A DNA stretch of 64,000 nt from Streptomyces aculeolatus (GTDB lineage Bacteria; Actinomycetota; Actinomycetes; Streptomycetales; Streptomycetaceae), in contig NZ_JAINRD010000002.1 of the NCBI RefSeq assembly GCF_020400605.1, forward strand, positions 434,001-498,000, given 5' to 3'. The position numbers were made by a program, and so were the translations under genes. Positions within the stretch are counted from its first letter, which is position 1, and each line of letters starts with the position of its first letter. Below, piece by piece: positions 27,469 to 38,088 of the stretch. The notes beneath the pieces were generated by a model. The model was not told the origin of the DNA and ran no database searches. It worked only from the letters and a program-made list of their open reading frames with translations.

Positions 27469-28290
27469 ATGAACCCGTTACCCGAGGACGAGCCCGAGAT
27501 CGACCTGCACACCGACCGCCCGCACTCCGCGCGCGTCTACGACTACCTCCTCGGCGGCAAGGACAACTACGCCCCCGACCGCGCCGCCGGCGACGCCTCG
27601 GTACGCGCCTGGCCCAGCCTGCCGACCTCCATGAAGCAGACCCGCGTCTTCATGCACCGGGTCACCAGGACCCTCGCCCGCGACTACGGCGTACGGCAGT
27701 TCCTGGACATCGGCACCGGCATACCGACACCGCCGAACCTCCACGAGGTGGCCCAGGAGGTCGACCCGGAGTGCCGGGTGGTGTACGTGGACAAGGACCC
27801 CATCGTCCTCGCGCACGCCCGCGCGCTGCTCCAGAGCACCAAGGAGGGCAGGACCGGCTACATCCAGGCCGACCTGCGCGACCCCGAGTCGATCCTCGGC
27901 GACCCCCAGCTGCGCAGGGTGCTCGACCTCGACCGGCCCGTCGCGCTGTCGCTCATCGCCATCGTCCACTTCATCCTCGACGAGGACGACCCGCAGGGCA
28001 TCGTCGCGCGGCTGCTGCGCGCGCTGGCGCCGGGCAGCTTCCTGGCGCTGACCGTCTTCACCGGCGACACCGACCCGGAGCGCGTCGCGGGCGTCGGCCG
28101 CGAGTACAACGAGCGCGGCATCCCGCTGCAGATCCGCGACCGCGCCGAGGCGGAGCGGTTCTTCGCGGGCCTGGAGCCGGTCGACCCGGGCGTGACGCTG
28201 GTGCACCACTGGCGTCCGGACGGCATCGGCGAGTCGGTGCCGGACTCGCACATCGCCATGTACGGCGGCGTGGCCCGCAAGCCGGACTGA
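27469..28290 (+). CDS. DUF574-type SAM-dependent methyltransferase
   Basis: 273 aa. It starts with the family signature IDLHTDRPHSARVYDYLLGGKDNY and continues with the SAM loop FLDIGTGIPTPPNLHEVAQ, VVYVDKDPIVLAHARALL, and ALSLIAIVHFILDEDD. These methyltransferases occur in many copies in Streptomyces and their substrates are mostly unknown. Codon 4 is TTA (27478-27480), implying bldA dependence. The gene follows the ATPase/binding-protein genes after an 80-base gap filled by 13-bp repeats. It may be the fourth member of that operon or an independent neighbour. ATG 27469 has GAGAGGCGGCAG upstream. Confidence 0.88.
   Translation: MNPLPEDEPEIDLHTDRPHSARVYDYLLGGKDNYAPDRAAGDASVRAWPSLPTSMKQTRVFMHRVTRTLARDYGVRQFLDIGTGIPTPPNLHEVAQEVDPECRVVYVDKDPIVLAHARALLQSTKEGRTGYIQADLRDPESILGDPQLRRVLDLDRPVALSLIAIVHFILDEDDPQGIVARLLRALAPGSFLALTVFTGDTDPERVAGVGREYNERGIPLQIRDRAEAERFFAGLEPVDPGVTLVHHWRPDGIGESVPDSHIAMYGGVARKPD
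27478..27480 (+). promoter_or_regulatory. TTA (bldA) codon at position 4 of the DUF574 methyltransferase
   Basis: The fourth codon (MNPL) is TTA. A rare codon this close to the start makes expression strongly dependent on the bldA tRNA in Streptomyces. It is the second of only two TTA codons I found in the window. Confidence 0.85.
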
Positions 28291-28362
28291 CCCACCCGTG
28301 AGCCGCGCCGGTCCGGGTACGCGACACGGGTGGGCGCCCCGGCGGAGCCATGGAGTAGGGTT

Positions 28363-28380
28363 TATCTCGACATCGAGATA
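28363..28380. promoter_or_regulatory. 18-bp perfect inverted repeat in the acnA promoter region
   Basis: TATCTCGA-CA-TCGAGATA, 8-bp arms around a 2-base spacer, 86 bases before the acnA start in an unusually A/T-rich spot. The shape is that of a dimeric repressor operator. No regulator gene is adjacent, so the protein is unknown. Confidence 0.65.
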
Positions 28381-28423
28381 TCTGCCGAGGTGCCACCCTC
28401 AAGTCGCCCCGCTTCGGACGTAG

Positions 28424-31180
<2,757 letters not shown>

Positions 31181-31199
31181 CACCTCCACCGCACCACGA

Positions 31200-31234
31200 A
31201 ACCCCGCGCCTCCCCTCCGGGAGGACGCGGGGTT
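31200..31234 (+). terminator. acnA terminator
   Basis: AACCCCGCG (31200-31208) pairs perfectly with CGCGGGGTT (31226-31234). An inner stem CCTCCC/GGGAGG closes on a CTCC loop with one bulged A. It lies 20 bases after the acnA stop. Confidence 0.85.
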
Positions 31235-31309
31235 CTCGTGTCACCGGGAGGCAGGTGTGGCATCTTCCGTACCGGGACCACTGAGCCGCGACCCGGGGAG
31301 CTGCTTCGG

Positions 31310-31594
31310 ATGCCTTCTTCACGCGATGAGGCGCGACGGGCCGCGCTGGAGTACCTGCGGAGCGCCTACCGGGGCGAGCCGTACGCGTTCGTGGTGCCGG
31401 AGGGCCTGACCGAGGAGTTCGGCACCGTCTGGACCGTGGGATTCGACACCCGGGAGCATCTGGCCACCGGTGACATGACCAGGGCTCCGCTGGTCCGCGT
31501 TCTCGTCGTCCCGAAGGACGGCTCCCCTCCGCACTTCCCGCACACCGCGCTGCCGCTGGACGAGTACGTGGCACGGCTGGAGGCGGAGCTGTGA
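31310..31594 (+). CDS. small YrhB/Imm35-like protein
   Basis: 94 aa. The pattern RREALEYL-like helix (DEARRAALEYLRSAYRGEPYAFVV), EEFGTVWTVGFDTREHL, VRVLVVPKDGSPPHFPHTALPLDEYVARLEAEL resembles the YrhB domain also called immunity protein 35. Such proteins often neutralise polymorphic toxins, but no toxin gene is recognisable next to it. The following gene, 31 bases on, is of unknown function. The start ATG 31310 lacks a strong ribosome site (CGGAG partly upstream); a GTG start near 31238 would overlap the acnA terminator and is less likely. Confidence 0.65.
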   Translation: MPSSRDEARRAALEYLRSAYRGEPYAFVVPEGLTEEFGTVWTVGFDTREHLATGDMTRAPLVRVLVVPKDGSPPHFPHTALPLDEYVARLEAEL

Positions 31595-31625
31595 TCGCCC
31601 CGGGCAGCCGCGTGGAGCCCGCAGC

Positions 31626-32006
31626 GTGAGTGCGCCCGAGGCGCTCGCGGTTCTCTGGGCCGAGGGGTCGCGTCGTGCGGTGGCCCCGGGGGGTGTGGCG
31701 GAGAAGTGGTTCGGGGCCGTGCCTCGGGCCGTTGTCGTGTGGGGCGGCCGCGTTCTCGTGATCGAGGCCGTGCCGCCCGACGGCGGGCCCGGGGACAACG
31801 CCGTGGTCTTCGGTGCGGGCGGGGCCAAACGGGTGCGGCTGCGGACGCCGCCGGGTGCGGGTGGTCCATACGGCGTCATCGGGTCCCCCACCGCCCGTCT
31901 CGACGAGTCCGGCCCCCTCGTCGTGGTGGCCACCCGGGTGGCCGACCTCCGGGGCCGCGTCGACCTCCGCGCCGGCATCCTCGTGGGCGTACGGACCTGG
32001 CGCTGA
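31626..32006 (+). CDS. hypothetical protein
   Basis: 126 aa, not recognised. It is predicted mostly beta-stranded with repeated Val/Gly stretches (RAVVVWGGRVLVIEAVPP, LVVVATRVADLRG, GILVGVRTW). There is no signal peptide or transmembrane helix. Start GTG 31626 has GGAG about 10 bases upstream. Third-position GC is high, as in real genes. It follows the YrhB-like gene by 31 bases, so the two may form a pair. Nothing visible identifies a catalytic site. Confidence 0.5.
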   Translation: MSAPEALAVLWAEGSRRAVAPGGVAEKWFGAVPRAVVVWGGRVLVIEAVPPDGGPGDNAVVFGAGGAKRVRLRTPPGAGGPYGVIGSPTARLDESGPLVVVATRVADLRGRVDLRAGILVGVRTWR

Positions 32007-32376
32007 TCAGGACATTTCAGGCGTGTGGGGGCGGAGCTCGGGGCCGCTGGGCAGAGGCTCCAAAAGGCTGGACCAATGGCGGTGAGGGGCACCCGTGACG
32101 GGTGTTCCGGCCGGCCGGGTGCGGGTGGGGCCGCAGTGCGTTTCCCGCAGGTCTCAAGTCGGGAAATACTCTCTACGAACCTTGTATTCGATCTTGATTC
32201 GGCGGCGCCGAGTGGACTATACCTGTCCGCACCCGGCGGCACCCCCACCCTCCGGCGCACCACCCTGCACCACTCACGTAACAGATGACCGCGGTAATCG
32301 GCTCCTGCACCATGAAGCACGTCGCATCGGGGATCCGGTACACCGCCTGAGTCCTGGAGAGAGTGAGGACTTGAGC
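32007..32376. other. intergenic region upstream of ngcE
   Basis: 370 bases without a credible gene. Base composition drops to A/T-rich at about 32155-32200, marking the promoter area, and a TTGATT-N18-TATACC element sits at 32194-32223. The leader to ngcE is about 145 bases. A half-site resembling a DasR box (TGGACCA, 32070-32076) is present but incomplete. No riboswitch fold was recognised. Confidence 0.5.
32194..32223 (+). promoter_or_regulatory. putative ngcE promoter
   Basis: TTGATT (32194-32199) and TATACC (32218-32223) separated by 18 bases, in the only A/T-rich stretch of the intergenic region. Fits a principal-sigma-factor promoter for the ngcEFG operon. Confidence 0.5.
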
Positions 32377-33798
32377 ATGGGATCCAACTCGCATGTCGGT
32401 CGCCGCGATCTGATCAAGCGGGCCGTTGCCCTCGGCCTGATCTCCGTCCCCACAGTCGGTGCGCTGTCGGCCTGTGCCAGCGGTGGCGACGACGGCAACG
32501 ACGGCGGGGCGAAGGGCGACAAGACCGACAAGAACCCGCTCGGCGTGGACAAGAACGCCGGCCTCGAAGTACTGATGTTCGACGGCGGGTTCGGTACGAA
32601 GTACGTCGACGACGACGCCACCGCGTACCAGAAGAACTTCGGCAAGGTGAAGACCGGCTCGACGGAGAAGATCCAGTCGAAGGTCCAGGGCCGGATGGCG
32701 GCCGGTGACCCCCCGGACCTCATCAACAACTCGGGCGACGAGGCCATGGACGTGCCCGCGCTCATCACGCAGCAGCAGCTTGCCGACCTCTCCCCGATGC
32801 TCGACGCGCCGTCCATCGACGACCCGAACAAGACGGTCCGCGAGACCCTGCGCGACGGCACCGTCGAGATGGGCCAGTACGGTGACGAGAAGGTCTACCG
32901 GATGAACATCGCCTATTCGGTGTTCGGCCTCTGGTACTCCAAGAAGCTGCTGGACGACAACGGCTGGGAGTACCCCAAGACCTGGGACGACATGCTCGCC
33001 ATCTGCGCCGACGCGAAGAAGCAGAACATCGCGGGATTCGCGTACACCGGCGTCTACCCCCAGTACCTCGGCTTCAGCATGCTGCCGATGATCGGCAAGG
33101 TCGGCGGCCGCGAGGTCCTCGACGCGATCGACAACCTCGAACCCAACGCCTGGAAGCACGACGCCGTGAAGGGCGTCATGGAGGCGCACTACGAGCTGTA
33201 CGACAAGGGCTACGTCCTGAAGAACTCGCCCGGTAAGACGCACACCGACGTCCAGACCGACTGGACCGAGCGCGGCAACTGCATCTTCATCCCGAACGGC
33301 TCGTGGGTGGAGAACGAGTCCAAGGACACCACGCCGCCCGACTTCCAGATGGCGGTGTCTCCGTCGCCGAACCTGGACAGCTCCGACGCGATGCCCTTCG
33401 AGACCATCTGGGCGCAGGCCGGCGAGCCGTTCATCGTGCCGGCGAAGGCCAAGAACTCCGTGGGCGCCATGGAGTTCCTGCGCAACATGCTGAGCAAGAA
33501 GTCCGCGGCCGGCTTCACCGAGATGGTGTCGTCGCTGGCCTGCGTCGAGGGCTCCGAGGAGGGCCTCCAGCTCGGTACGGGGCTGACCAGCGCGGTGGGG
33601 CTCCTCGACGGCGCCGGTGAGAACTTCCTCAACCCCCGGTTCCCCGACTGGTATCCGACCCCGTACCGGGAGAAGATCGTCTTCGTCTGGGGCGACATGA
33701 TGAAGGGCGGCATCAAGCCCGCCGAGGCCATCGACAAGATCCAGGGCATCGCCGACGAGACCGCTCAGGACGACAGCATCAAGAAGTACAAGCACTGA
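32377..33798 (+). CDS. ngcE: N-acetylglucosamine/chitobiose ABC transporter substrate-binding lipoprotein NgcE
   Basis: 473 aa. The N-terminus has a twin-arginine motif (GRRDLIKRAVALGL) and a lipobox (LSAC), so it is exported by Tat and lipid-anchored. The mature part is a family 1 sugar-binding protein (AAGDPPDLIN, IAYSVFGLWYSKKLLDDNGWEYPKTWDDML, MPFETIWAQAGEPFIVPAKAKN). Sequence and position before two matching permeases identify NgcE, which binds GlcNAc and chitin oligomers. ATG 32377 lies 8 bases after GAGG; a TTG at 32371 is too close. No ATPase gene follows; streptomycetes use the shared MsiK. Confidence 0.9.
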   Translation: MGSNSHVGRRDLIKRAVALGLISVPTVGALSACASGGDDGNDGGAKGDKTDKNPLGVDKNAGLEVLMFDGGFGTKYVDDDATAYQKNFGKVKTGSTEKIQSKVQGRMAAGDPPDLINNSGDEAMDVPALITQQQLADLSPMLDAPSIDDPNKTVRETLRDGTVEMGQYGDEKVYRMNIAYSVFGLWYSKKLLDDNGWEYPKTWDDMLAICADAKKQNIAGFAYTGVYPQYLGFSMLPMIGKVGGREVLDAIDNLEPNAWKHDAVKGVMEAHYELYDKGYVLKNSPGKTHTDVQTDWTERGNCIFIPNGSWVENESKDTTPPDFQMAVSPSPNLDSSDAMPFETIWAQAGEPFIVPAKAKNSVGAMEFLRNMLSKKSAAGFTEMVSSLACVEGSEEGLQLGTGLTSAVGLLDGAGENFLNPRFPDWYPTPYREKIVFVWGDMMKGGIKPAEAIDKIQGIADETAQDDSIKKYKH

Positions 33799-33843
33799 AA
33801 GCGCCGGATCCAGTCGGTGAACGAGCGAGATGGGGGCGCCGGA

Positions 33844-34875
33844 ATGTCGGACGAAGGCCGTGCCGCGACGAAAGTCGCGGTTCCGGGGAAAGCCGCGGAG
33901 ACGCCGGTGCGGGAGAAACCGCGGAAAGCCGGATTCCGCAGCTCTCCGCGGTACCGGACCTACCTCAAGTACCGCTTCGTCACGGGGTTCCTCATCGTTC
34001 CCCTCGGGCTGTACGCGGTGTTCGTCATCTCCCCCTTCATCCAGACCTTCTACTACTCGCTCACCGACTGGACCGGCGTCAGCAGCGACTTCAACATGGT
34101 GGGGTTCGAGAACTACTCCAGGCTGCTGGACGACTCGACCTTCTGGGCCGCCGTCCGCAACAACCTGATCCTCGCCCTCGCCGTCCCCTTCGTGACGCTC
34201 AGCCTCGGGCTCTTCTTCGCCTTCATGGTCACCGTCGGCGGCCGGCACAAGAAGGGCGAGGCGATCTCCGGGGTCCGCGGCGCCAAGCTGTACAAGATCG
34301 TGTACTTCTTCCCGCAGGCCCTGTCCATCGCGGTGATCGCCGCGCTGTGGGGCTACATCTTCAAGCCCGACGTCGGCCTGCTCGACCCCGTCCTGCCCGA
34401 GTCGCTGTCACCGAACGGCGGCTGGCTGGCGGACTCGAAGTTCGCGCTGTGGGCCGTGATGATCGTGATGTGCTGGGCCATGGTCGGGTTCTTCGTGGTC
34501 CTGTTCTCCGCGGCCATCGGGCAGATCCCCACGGAGATCTACGAATCCGCCCTGCTGGACGGCGCGAGCCGGGCGGCGACCTTCTTCCGCATCACCCTGC
34601 CGCTCATCCGGGACTCCGTGCAGACCGGGTGGGTGTACATGGGGATCATGGCGCTCGGCGCGGAGTCGTTCGCCGTCGTCAACATCATCACCCAGGGACC
34701 GGGCGGACCCGACGACTCCACCATGGTGCTCGGGGTGTACCTCTGGAACACCGGCTTCGGCCAGTTGCAGGCCGGCCGGGGCGCGGCCATGGGCGTCGCG
34801 CTGTTCATCCTCACCATGATCCTCGCCGTGGCCGCACTGTCCGTCGGCCGCCGCCGCGACCGCATCGAGTACTGA
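33844..34875 (+). CDS. ngcF: NgcF, sugar ABC transporter permease
   Basis: 343 aa inner permease of the MalF-like class with about six transmembrane helices. The first is FVTGFLIVPLGLYAVFVISPF. The EAA loop that docks the ATPase is EIYESALLDGASRAATFFRITLPLI. It lies 45 bases after ngcE and before ngcG, so all three form one operon for GlcNAc/chitobiose import. ATG 33844 was preferred over GTG 33817 because the family N-terminus is short and a G-rich site precedes it. A degenerate 14-bp tandem repeat begins at its stop codon. Confidence 0.88.
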   Translation: MSDEGRAATKVAVPGKAAETPVREKPRKAGFRSSPRYRTYLKYRFVTGFLIVPLGLYAVFVISPFIQTFYYSLTDWTGVSSDFNMVGFENYSRLLDDSTFWAAVRNNLILALAVPFVTLSLGLFFAFMVTVGGRHKKGEAISGVRGAKLYKIVYFFPQALSIAVIAALWGYIFKPDVGLLDPVLPESLSPNGGWLADSKFALWAVMIVMCWAMVGFFVVLFSAAIGQIPTEIYESALLDGASRAATFFRITLPLIRDSVQTGWVYMGIMALGAESFAVVNIITQGPGGPDDSTMVLGVYLWNTGFGQLQAGRGAAMGVALFILTMILAVAALSVGRRRDRIEY

Positions 34876-34939
34876 GCGTCGGCGACTGAGCGTCCGCCAC
34901 TGAGCATCGGGTACGGAGCATCGAGTGCAGAGCACGATC
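34870..34939 (+). repeat. degenerate 14-bp tandem repeat, five units, at the ngcF 3' end
   Basis: Units at 34870-34883 (TACTGAGCGTCGGC), 34884-34897 (GACTGAGCGTCCGC), 34898-34911 (CACTGAGCATCGGG), 34912-34925 (TACGGAGCATCGAG) and 34926-34939 (TGCAGAGCACGATC). The first unit contains the ngcF stop codon, so the array looks like serial duplication of the gene end into the ngcF-ngcG gap, with increasing divergence. Confidence 0.75.
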
Positions 34940-34953
34940 CGGAAGGCCAGGTC

Positions 34954-35883
34954 ATGACCACTGCGGAACCCACCGACCGCCCCGCCGCGCTCGACAAGGC
35001 GGACGCGGCGGACGACACCTCGCGGTCGCCGCTGCTGGAGCCGCGGAAGAAGATCGAAGGCGCCGTACTCAACGTCTTCTCGCACGGCTTCCTGGTCCTG
35101 TGGACCGTGCTGGCCGCGGGCCCGCTGGTCTGGGCGCTGATGAACGCGCTGAAGGACTCGGGCGACATCCTGTCCAACCCGTGGGCGCTGCCCGGCTCCA
35201 TCGACTGGGCGAACTGGTCGAACGCCTGGACCCGTGCGCGCATCGGCCGGTACGCCGCGAACTCCCTCCTCATCGTGTCCATCTCGGTGCCGCTGACCAT
35301 GCTCTTCGGGTCGATGGCCGCGTACGTGCTCGCCCGGTTCGACTTCAAGGGCGCGCGCGTCGTCTACTTCACCTTCGTCGGCGGCATGGCCTTCCCCGTG
35401 GTGATGGCGCTCGTGCCGCTGTTCTTCGTGATGAAGAACCTGTCGCTGCTCGACACCCGGCACGGGCTGATCATGGTGTACATCGCCTACTCCATGCCGT
35501 TCACGATCTTCTTCATGACCACGTTCTTCCGCACGCTGCCCTCGTCCGTCTCCGAGGCCGCCGAGATCGACGGGGCGTCACACTCCCGGATCTTCTTCCA
35601 AGTGATGCTGCCCATGGCGAAACCCGGCCTGATCAGCGTGGGCATCTTCAACTTCCTCGGGCACTGGAACCAGTACGTGCTGCCCTTCGCGCTCAACCAG
35701 GGCGACGAGGACGACTACGTGCTCACCCAGGGCATCGGACTGCTCTTCGCCCAGGCCGGCTACCGCTCCGACTACGGCAGGCTCTTCGCGGGGCTCGTGA
35801 TGGCGGCGCTGCCGATCCTGATCGTGTACATCATCTTCCAGCGCCAGGTGCAGTCCGGGCTCACCGCGGGCGCGGTGAAGTAG
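34954..35883 (+). CDS. ngcG: NgcG, sugar ABC transporter permease
   Basis: 309 aa MalG-like permease with six predicted transmembrane helices. The first is FLVLWTVLAAGPLVWALMNAL. The EAA loop is SEAAEIDGASHSRIFFQVMLPMAKPGL. Together with NgcF it forms the membrane channel for GlcNAc and chitobiose; energy comes from an ATPase encoded elsewhere. The N-terminal 40 residues are acidic and cytoplasmic. Start ATG 34954 has AAGGCCAGG upstream. A long hairpin follows, shared with the convergent secreted-protein gene. Confidence 0.88.
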   Translation: MTTAEPTDRPAALDKADAADDTSRSPLLEPRKKIEGAVLNVFSHGFLVLWTVLAAGPLVWALMNALKDSGDILSNPWALPGSIDWANWSNAWTRARIGRYAANSLLIVSISVPLTMLFGSMAAYVLARFDFKGARVVYFTFVGGMAFPVVMALVPLFFVMKNLSLLDTRHGLIMVYIAYSMPFTIFFMTTFFRTLPSSVSEAAEIDGASHSRIFFQVMLPMAKPGLISVGIFNFLGHWNQYVLPFALNQGDEDDYVLTQGIGLLFAQAGYRSDYGRLFAGLVMAALPILIVYIIFQRQVQSGLTAGAVK

Positions 35884-35935
35884 CGGCGCGGCGAAGCAGG
35901 CCGCGATAGCGCGCGGGGACGCGGCACGCGAAGGG

Positions 35936-35963
35936 CGGCCGGCGCGGTCCACCGCACCGGCCG
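35936..35963. terminator. bidirectional terminator between ngcG and the convergent secreted-protein gene
   Basis: The 13-base arm at 35936-35948 pairs with 35951-35963 with a single mismatch, closing on a small loop. It lies in the 91-base gap between convergent genes. Confidence 0.65.
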
Positions 35964-35974
35964 GCCCGCGGCGC

Positions 35975-37009
35975 TCAGCGCACGACCGTCTGGATCTCCT
36001 TGACGGTCACGTCGTACGTGCCGGAGGACATGCCCTCGGGCAGCTGCGGGTCGCCCTGCTCCACCGGGCCGTCCGGGTCGGCCGAGGCCGTCCAGTGGAC
36101 CTCCCAGGTGAGCGAGGCCTCCAGCGCGTAGGTGCCCTCGCCGGAGGACTTGCGGTACGTCACGTTGCAGCCGGCGTCCTCGGTGTTGACGTCGTAGCCG
36201 TTCGCGCCGCTGCCGCTGAGCCCGTAGGTGCAGGACTGCGGCTCGGCGTACTCGGTGCCGGCGTCGATCCGCAGCCGCTTGGGCGTGGCGACGGTGGTGG
36301 CGGCGTACTGCACGCCGAGGTAGTCGATGCTGGCGGTGGTCGCCACCCGCTGGAGCCCGGTGTCGCTCTGGAACGTGGCGTGCACCGGCAGGTTGACCTT
36401 CTGCAGCGCGAGGTCCGGCTTCAGTTCCACGGGCGGGGCGGGCAGCTTGGTCGCGTTGTACGCGATCTCCGCGAGCATCTCGGGGCTGATACTCGGGCCG
36501 TCGTCGGGGATGTCCCCCTGGTCCATCCAGAACGGGTTGCCCTGGAGCAGCTCACACGCCTGGAACGCCTCGTCCTTGCCCATGTTCTTGTTGTAGGCGA
36601 CGTCCCACCAGGCGCCCTCCTTGTCCTTGTTCCACTCCTTGTCCTCCCACTCCCTGATCCAGTCGGCCTGCGCGCTCTCCGAGTGGGTAAAGGTGCCCGG
36701 CCCGTACTCCGCCATCTCCTCGGCGTCGAAGCGGGGTTCGTACCAGCACGGCGGAGGAGTCCAGTTGCCCTGGGCCGGCGTCATCGGCGGGGCGGAGGAG
36801 TCGCCGCCGCTGGTGGTGACCTCCACGTGGGACCACGCGCCGATGTTGTCGCCGCCGTCCGACTCGCCGCCCCCGCCGGTGCCCCAGCCGCCGCCCTGCG
36901 CGTACGCGGGCTGCGTGGTGGCCAGCAGCACCGCGGTCACGCCCACCGCCGCCGCGAGGCCCGTCCCCGAGCGGCGTACGGCCCTCCCGCTCCCCGAGCT
37001 CACCGACAT
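35975..37009 (-). CDS. secreted protein of unknown function
   Basis: 344 aa. A basic N-terminus and a hydrophobic stretch ending TTQPAYAQG form a Sec signal peptide, cleaved after about residue 37 (AYA-Q). The mature protein is Gly-rich at first, then Trp- and Glu-rich (DWIREWEDKEWNKDKEGAWWDV), with four Cys likely paired. It ends in beta-rich sequence (SLTWEVHWTA, TYDVTVKEIQTVVR). I do not recognise the family. The start ATG 37009 overlaps the end of the upstream lipoprotein gene by 10 bases, so the two secreted proteins are translationally coupled and probably act together. Confidence 0.7.
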   Translation of the reverse strand: MSVSSGSGRAVRRSGTGLAAAVGVTAVLLATTQPAYAQGGGWGTGGGGESDGGDNIGAWSHVEVTTSGGDSSAPPMTPAQGNWTPPPCWYEPRFDAEEMAEYGPGTFTHSESAQADWIREWEDKEWNKDKEGAWWDVAYNKNMGKDEAFQACELLQGNPFWMDQGDIPDDGPSISPEMLAEIAYNATKLPAPPVELKPDLALQKVNLPVHATFQSDTGLQRVATTASIDYLGVQYAATTVATPKRLRIDAGTEYAEPQSCTYGLSGSGANGYDVNTEDAGCNVTYRKSSGEGTYALEASLTWEVHWTASADPDGPVEQGDPQLPEGMSSGTYDVTVKEIQTVVR

Positions 37010-37641
37010 GTTCCGTCCCCCTCCGTCCAGTCGGACTCGGCGACCACCCAGGTGCCGTCGTCCGTGCGCGTGAGCGTCTGCCGGTAGAGGCGCAGCACCG
37101 CGGAGTTCTCGCCGCCGCCGGAGCCGACGCGCTTGCCGGTCTTCGCGTCGACGACGTATCCGTCGCCCTGGTCCTCGCAGAACACGACCAGTGCGCTGCC
37201 GTCCTTGACCTGTTTGACCTCGCGGTCGAAGTACCGGCCCGTGCCGGCGATGCGCTGCCCCTCGTCGGCGAAGCGCTCGAAGTCCTTCACGTAGTTCGTG
37301 TAGGCCGGGTCCTGCCAGTAGTCCTCGAAGTTGGCCGTGGCCTTCTGCTGCCCGTAGCTCTCCACCATGGCGCTGAGCGCGTAGCCGTGGTCGCGCAGCA
37401 CGGCGTCCTTCTTCCCGTCCCCGGTGTCCGCCGGCTCCACGTCGGCTTCGAGGTCGTCGGGGAAGTCGAAGGCGGGGGCGTCGGGGTCCTCCTCGGCGGG
37501 GGCACTCGGGGAGGCGGAGTTCTTGTTCTCCGCTCCCACGATGTCGTCGCCCCCGTCGTCGTCGGAGCCCCCGCAGGCGGTGAGCAGCAGCGCCGCGCCG
37601 AGGGCTGCGGCCGTCGCCCGGCCGAGGGTGCGGTGCCGCAT
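37000..37641 (-). CDS. putative lipoprotein of unknown function
   Basis: 213 aa. The signal peptide ends in a lipobox LTAC-G (Cys near residue 23), followed by an Asp/Glu/Ser-rich flexible linker (to about 75) and a folded domain of about 130 residues. That domain (ALSAMVESYGQQKATANFEDYW ... ADEGQRIAGTGRYFDREVKQVKDGSALVVFCEDQ ... GTWVVAESDW) resembles small NTF2-like lipoproteins of actinobacteria. The function is unknown. It is the first gene of a two-gene unit with the overlapping secreted protein, transcribed away from the ROK regulator. Confidence 0.75.
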   Translation of the reverse strand: MRHRTLGRATAAALGAALLLTACGGSDDDGGDDIVGAENKNSASPSAPAEEDPDAPAFDFPDDLEADVEPADTGDGKKDAVLRDHGYALSAMVESYGQQKATANFEDYWQDPAYTNYVKDFERFADEGQRIAGTGRYFDREVKQVKDGSALVVFCEDQGDGYVVDAKTGKRVGSGGGENSAVLRLYRQTLTRTDDGTWVVAESDWTEGDGTCR

Positions 37642-38088
37642 CGATGACCAACTCCCAGCGTCGTCAGGCTCACGGCGCAGGGGCGGTCCGGCCAGGGCTC
37701 GGAGCGTTCGGTCTCCCGAGCGGTTGTGCGTCCCCCGCGCGTCATGTACGGAGCAACGTTATCGAGCCACGTCGCGGACGGGCCACCGGCTGCCGCCAGT
37801 TCGCGACACAGCCGTTACGTAGGCGCGCCGCCCGGCGGGCGCCCGCCGGGCGGCGTTCGGGCGATGGCCGGCCCCGGCCGGTCCGCCGGGAGCCCCGGAC
37901 ACGCCGGGCGGCGGACCGGCTCGGTACCGTGGATGTGTGCGGGTTACGGAATAGTCACGCCGTCAAGGTCTTGACGGCGGTAACCATGGCCACGGAGCCT
38001 AGACTTCACAAGTTGTAGGCGATCCGGGTCCCATCGGCGTGGCCCGGGAGGTGGGGGGCCGTCGTGTCGCCCGCCGAACCAGGAGTGG
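37642..38088. other. divergent intergenic region between the lipoprotein and ROK regulator genes
   Basis: 447 bases with no convincing gene. It must hold promoters for both directions. Visible features are the 22-bp inverted repeat at 37958-37979, GGTTACGG at 37942-37949 (also found before xylF), and AAGTTGTAG near 38010. The central 37780-37920 part is plain G/C-rich sequence in which I see nothing specific. Confidence 0.5.
37958..37979. promoter_or_regulatory. perfect inverted repeat, putative ROK operator upstream of rok7B7
   Basis: Arms CGCCGTCAAG and CTTGACGGCG (10 bp each, perfect) around GT, 110 bases before the ROK gene. The half-site CTTGACGGC recurs before xylF at 39355-39363. Its TTGACG could also serve as a -35 box. 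I infer an autoregulatory operator. Confidence 0.65.

Noticed and set aside
32062..32080. DasR-box-like sequence upstream of ngcE (TGGACCA)
   Set aside because: Only one half-site resembles the box and the other arm does not match, so I did not call an operator.
32025..32288. 87-aa plus-strand frame in the ngcE upstream region
   Set aside because: It overlaps the A/T-rich promoter stretch, lacks a ribosome site, and its amino-acid content looks random.
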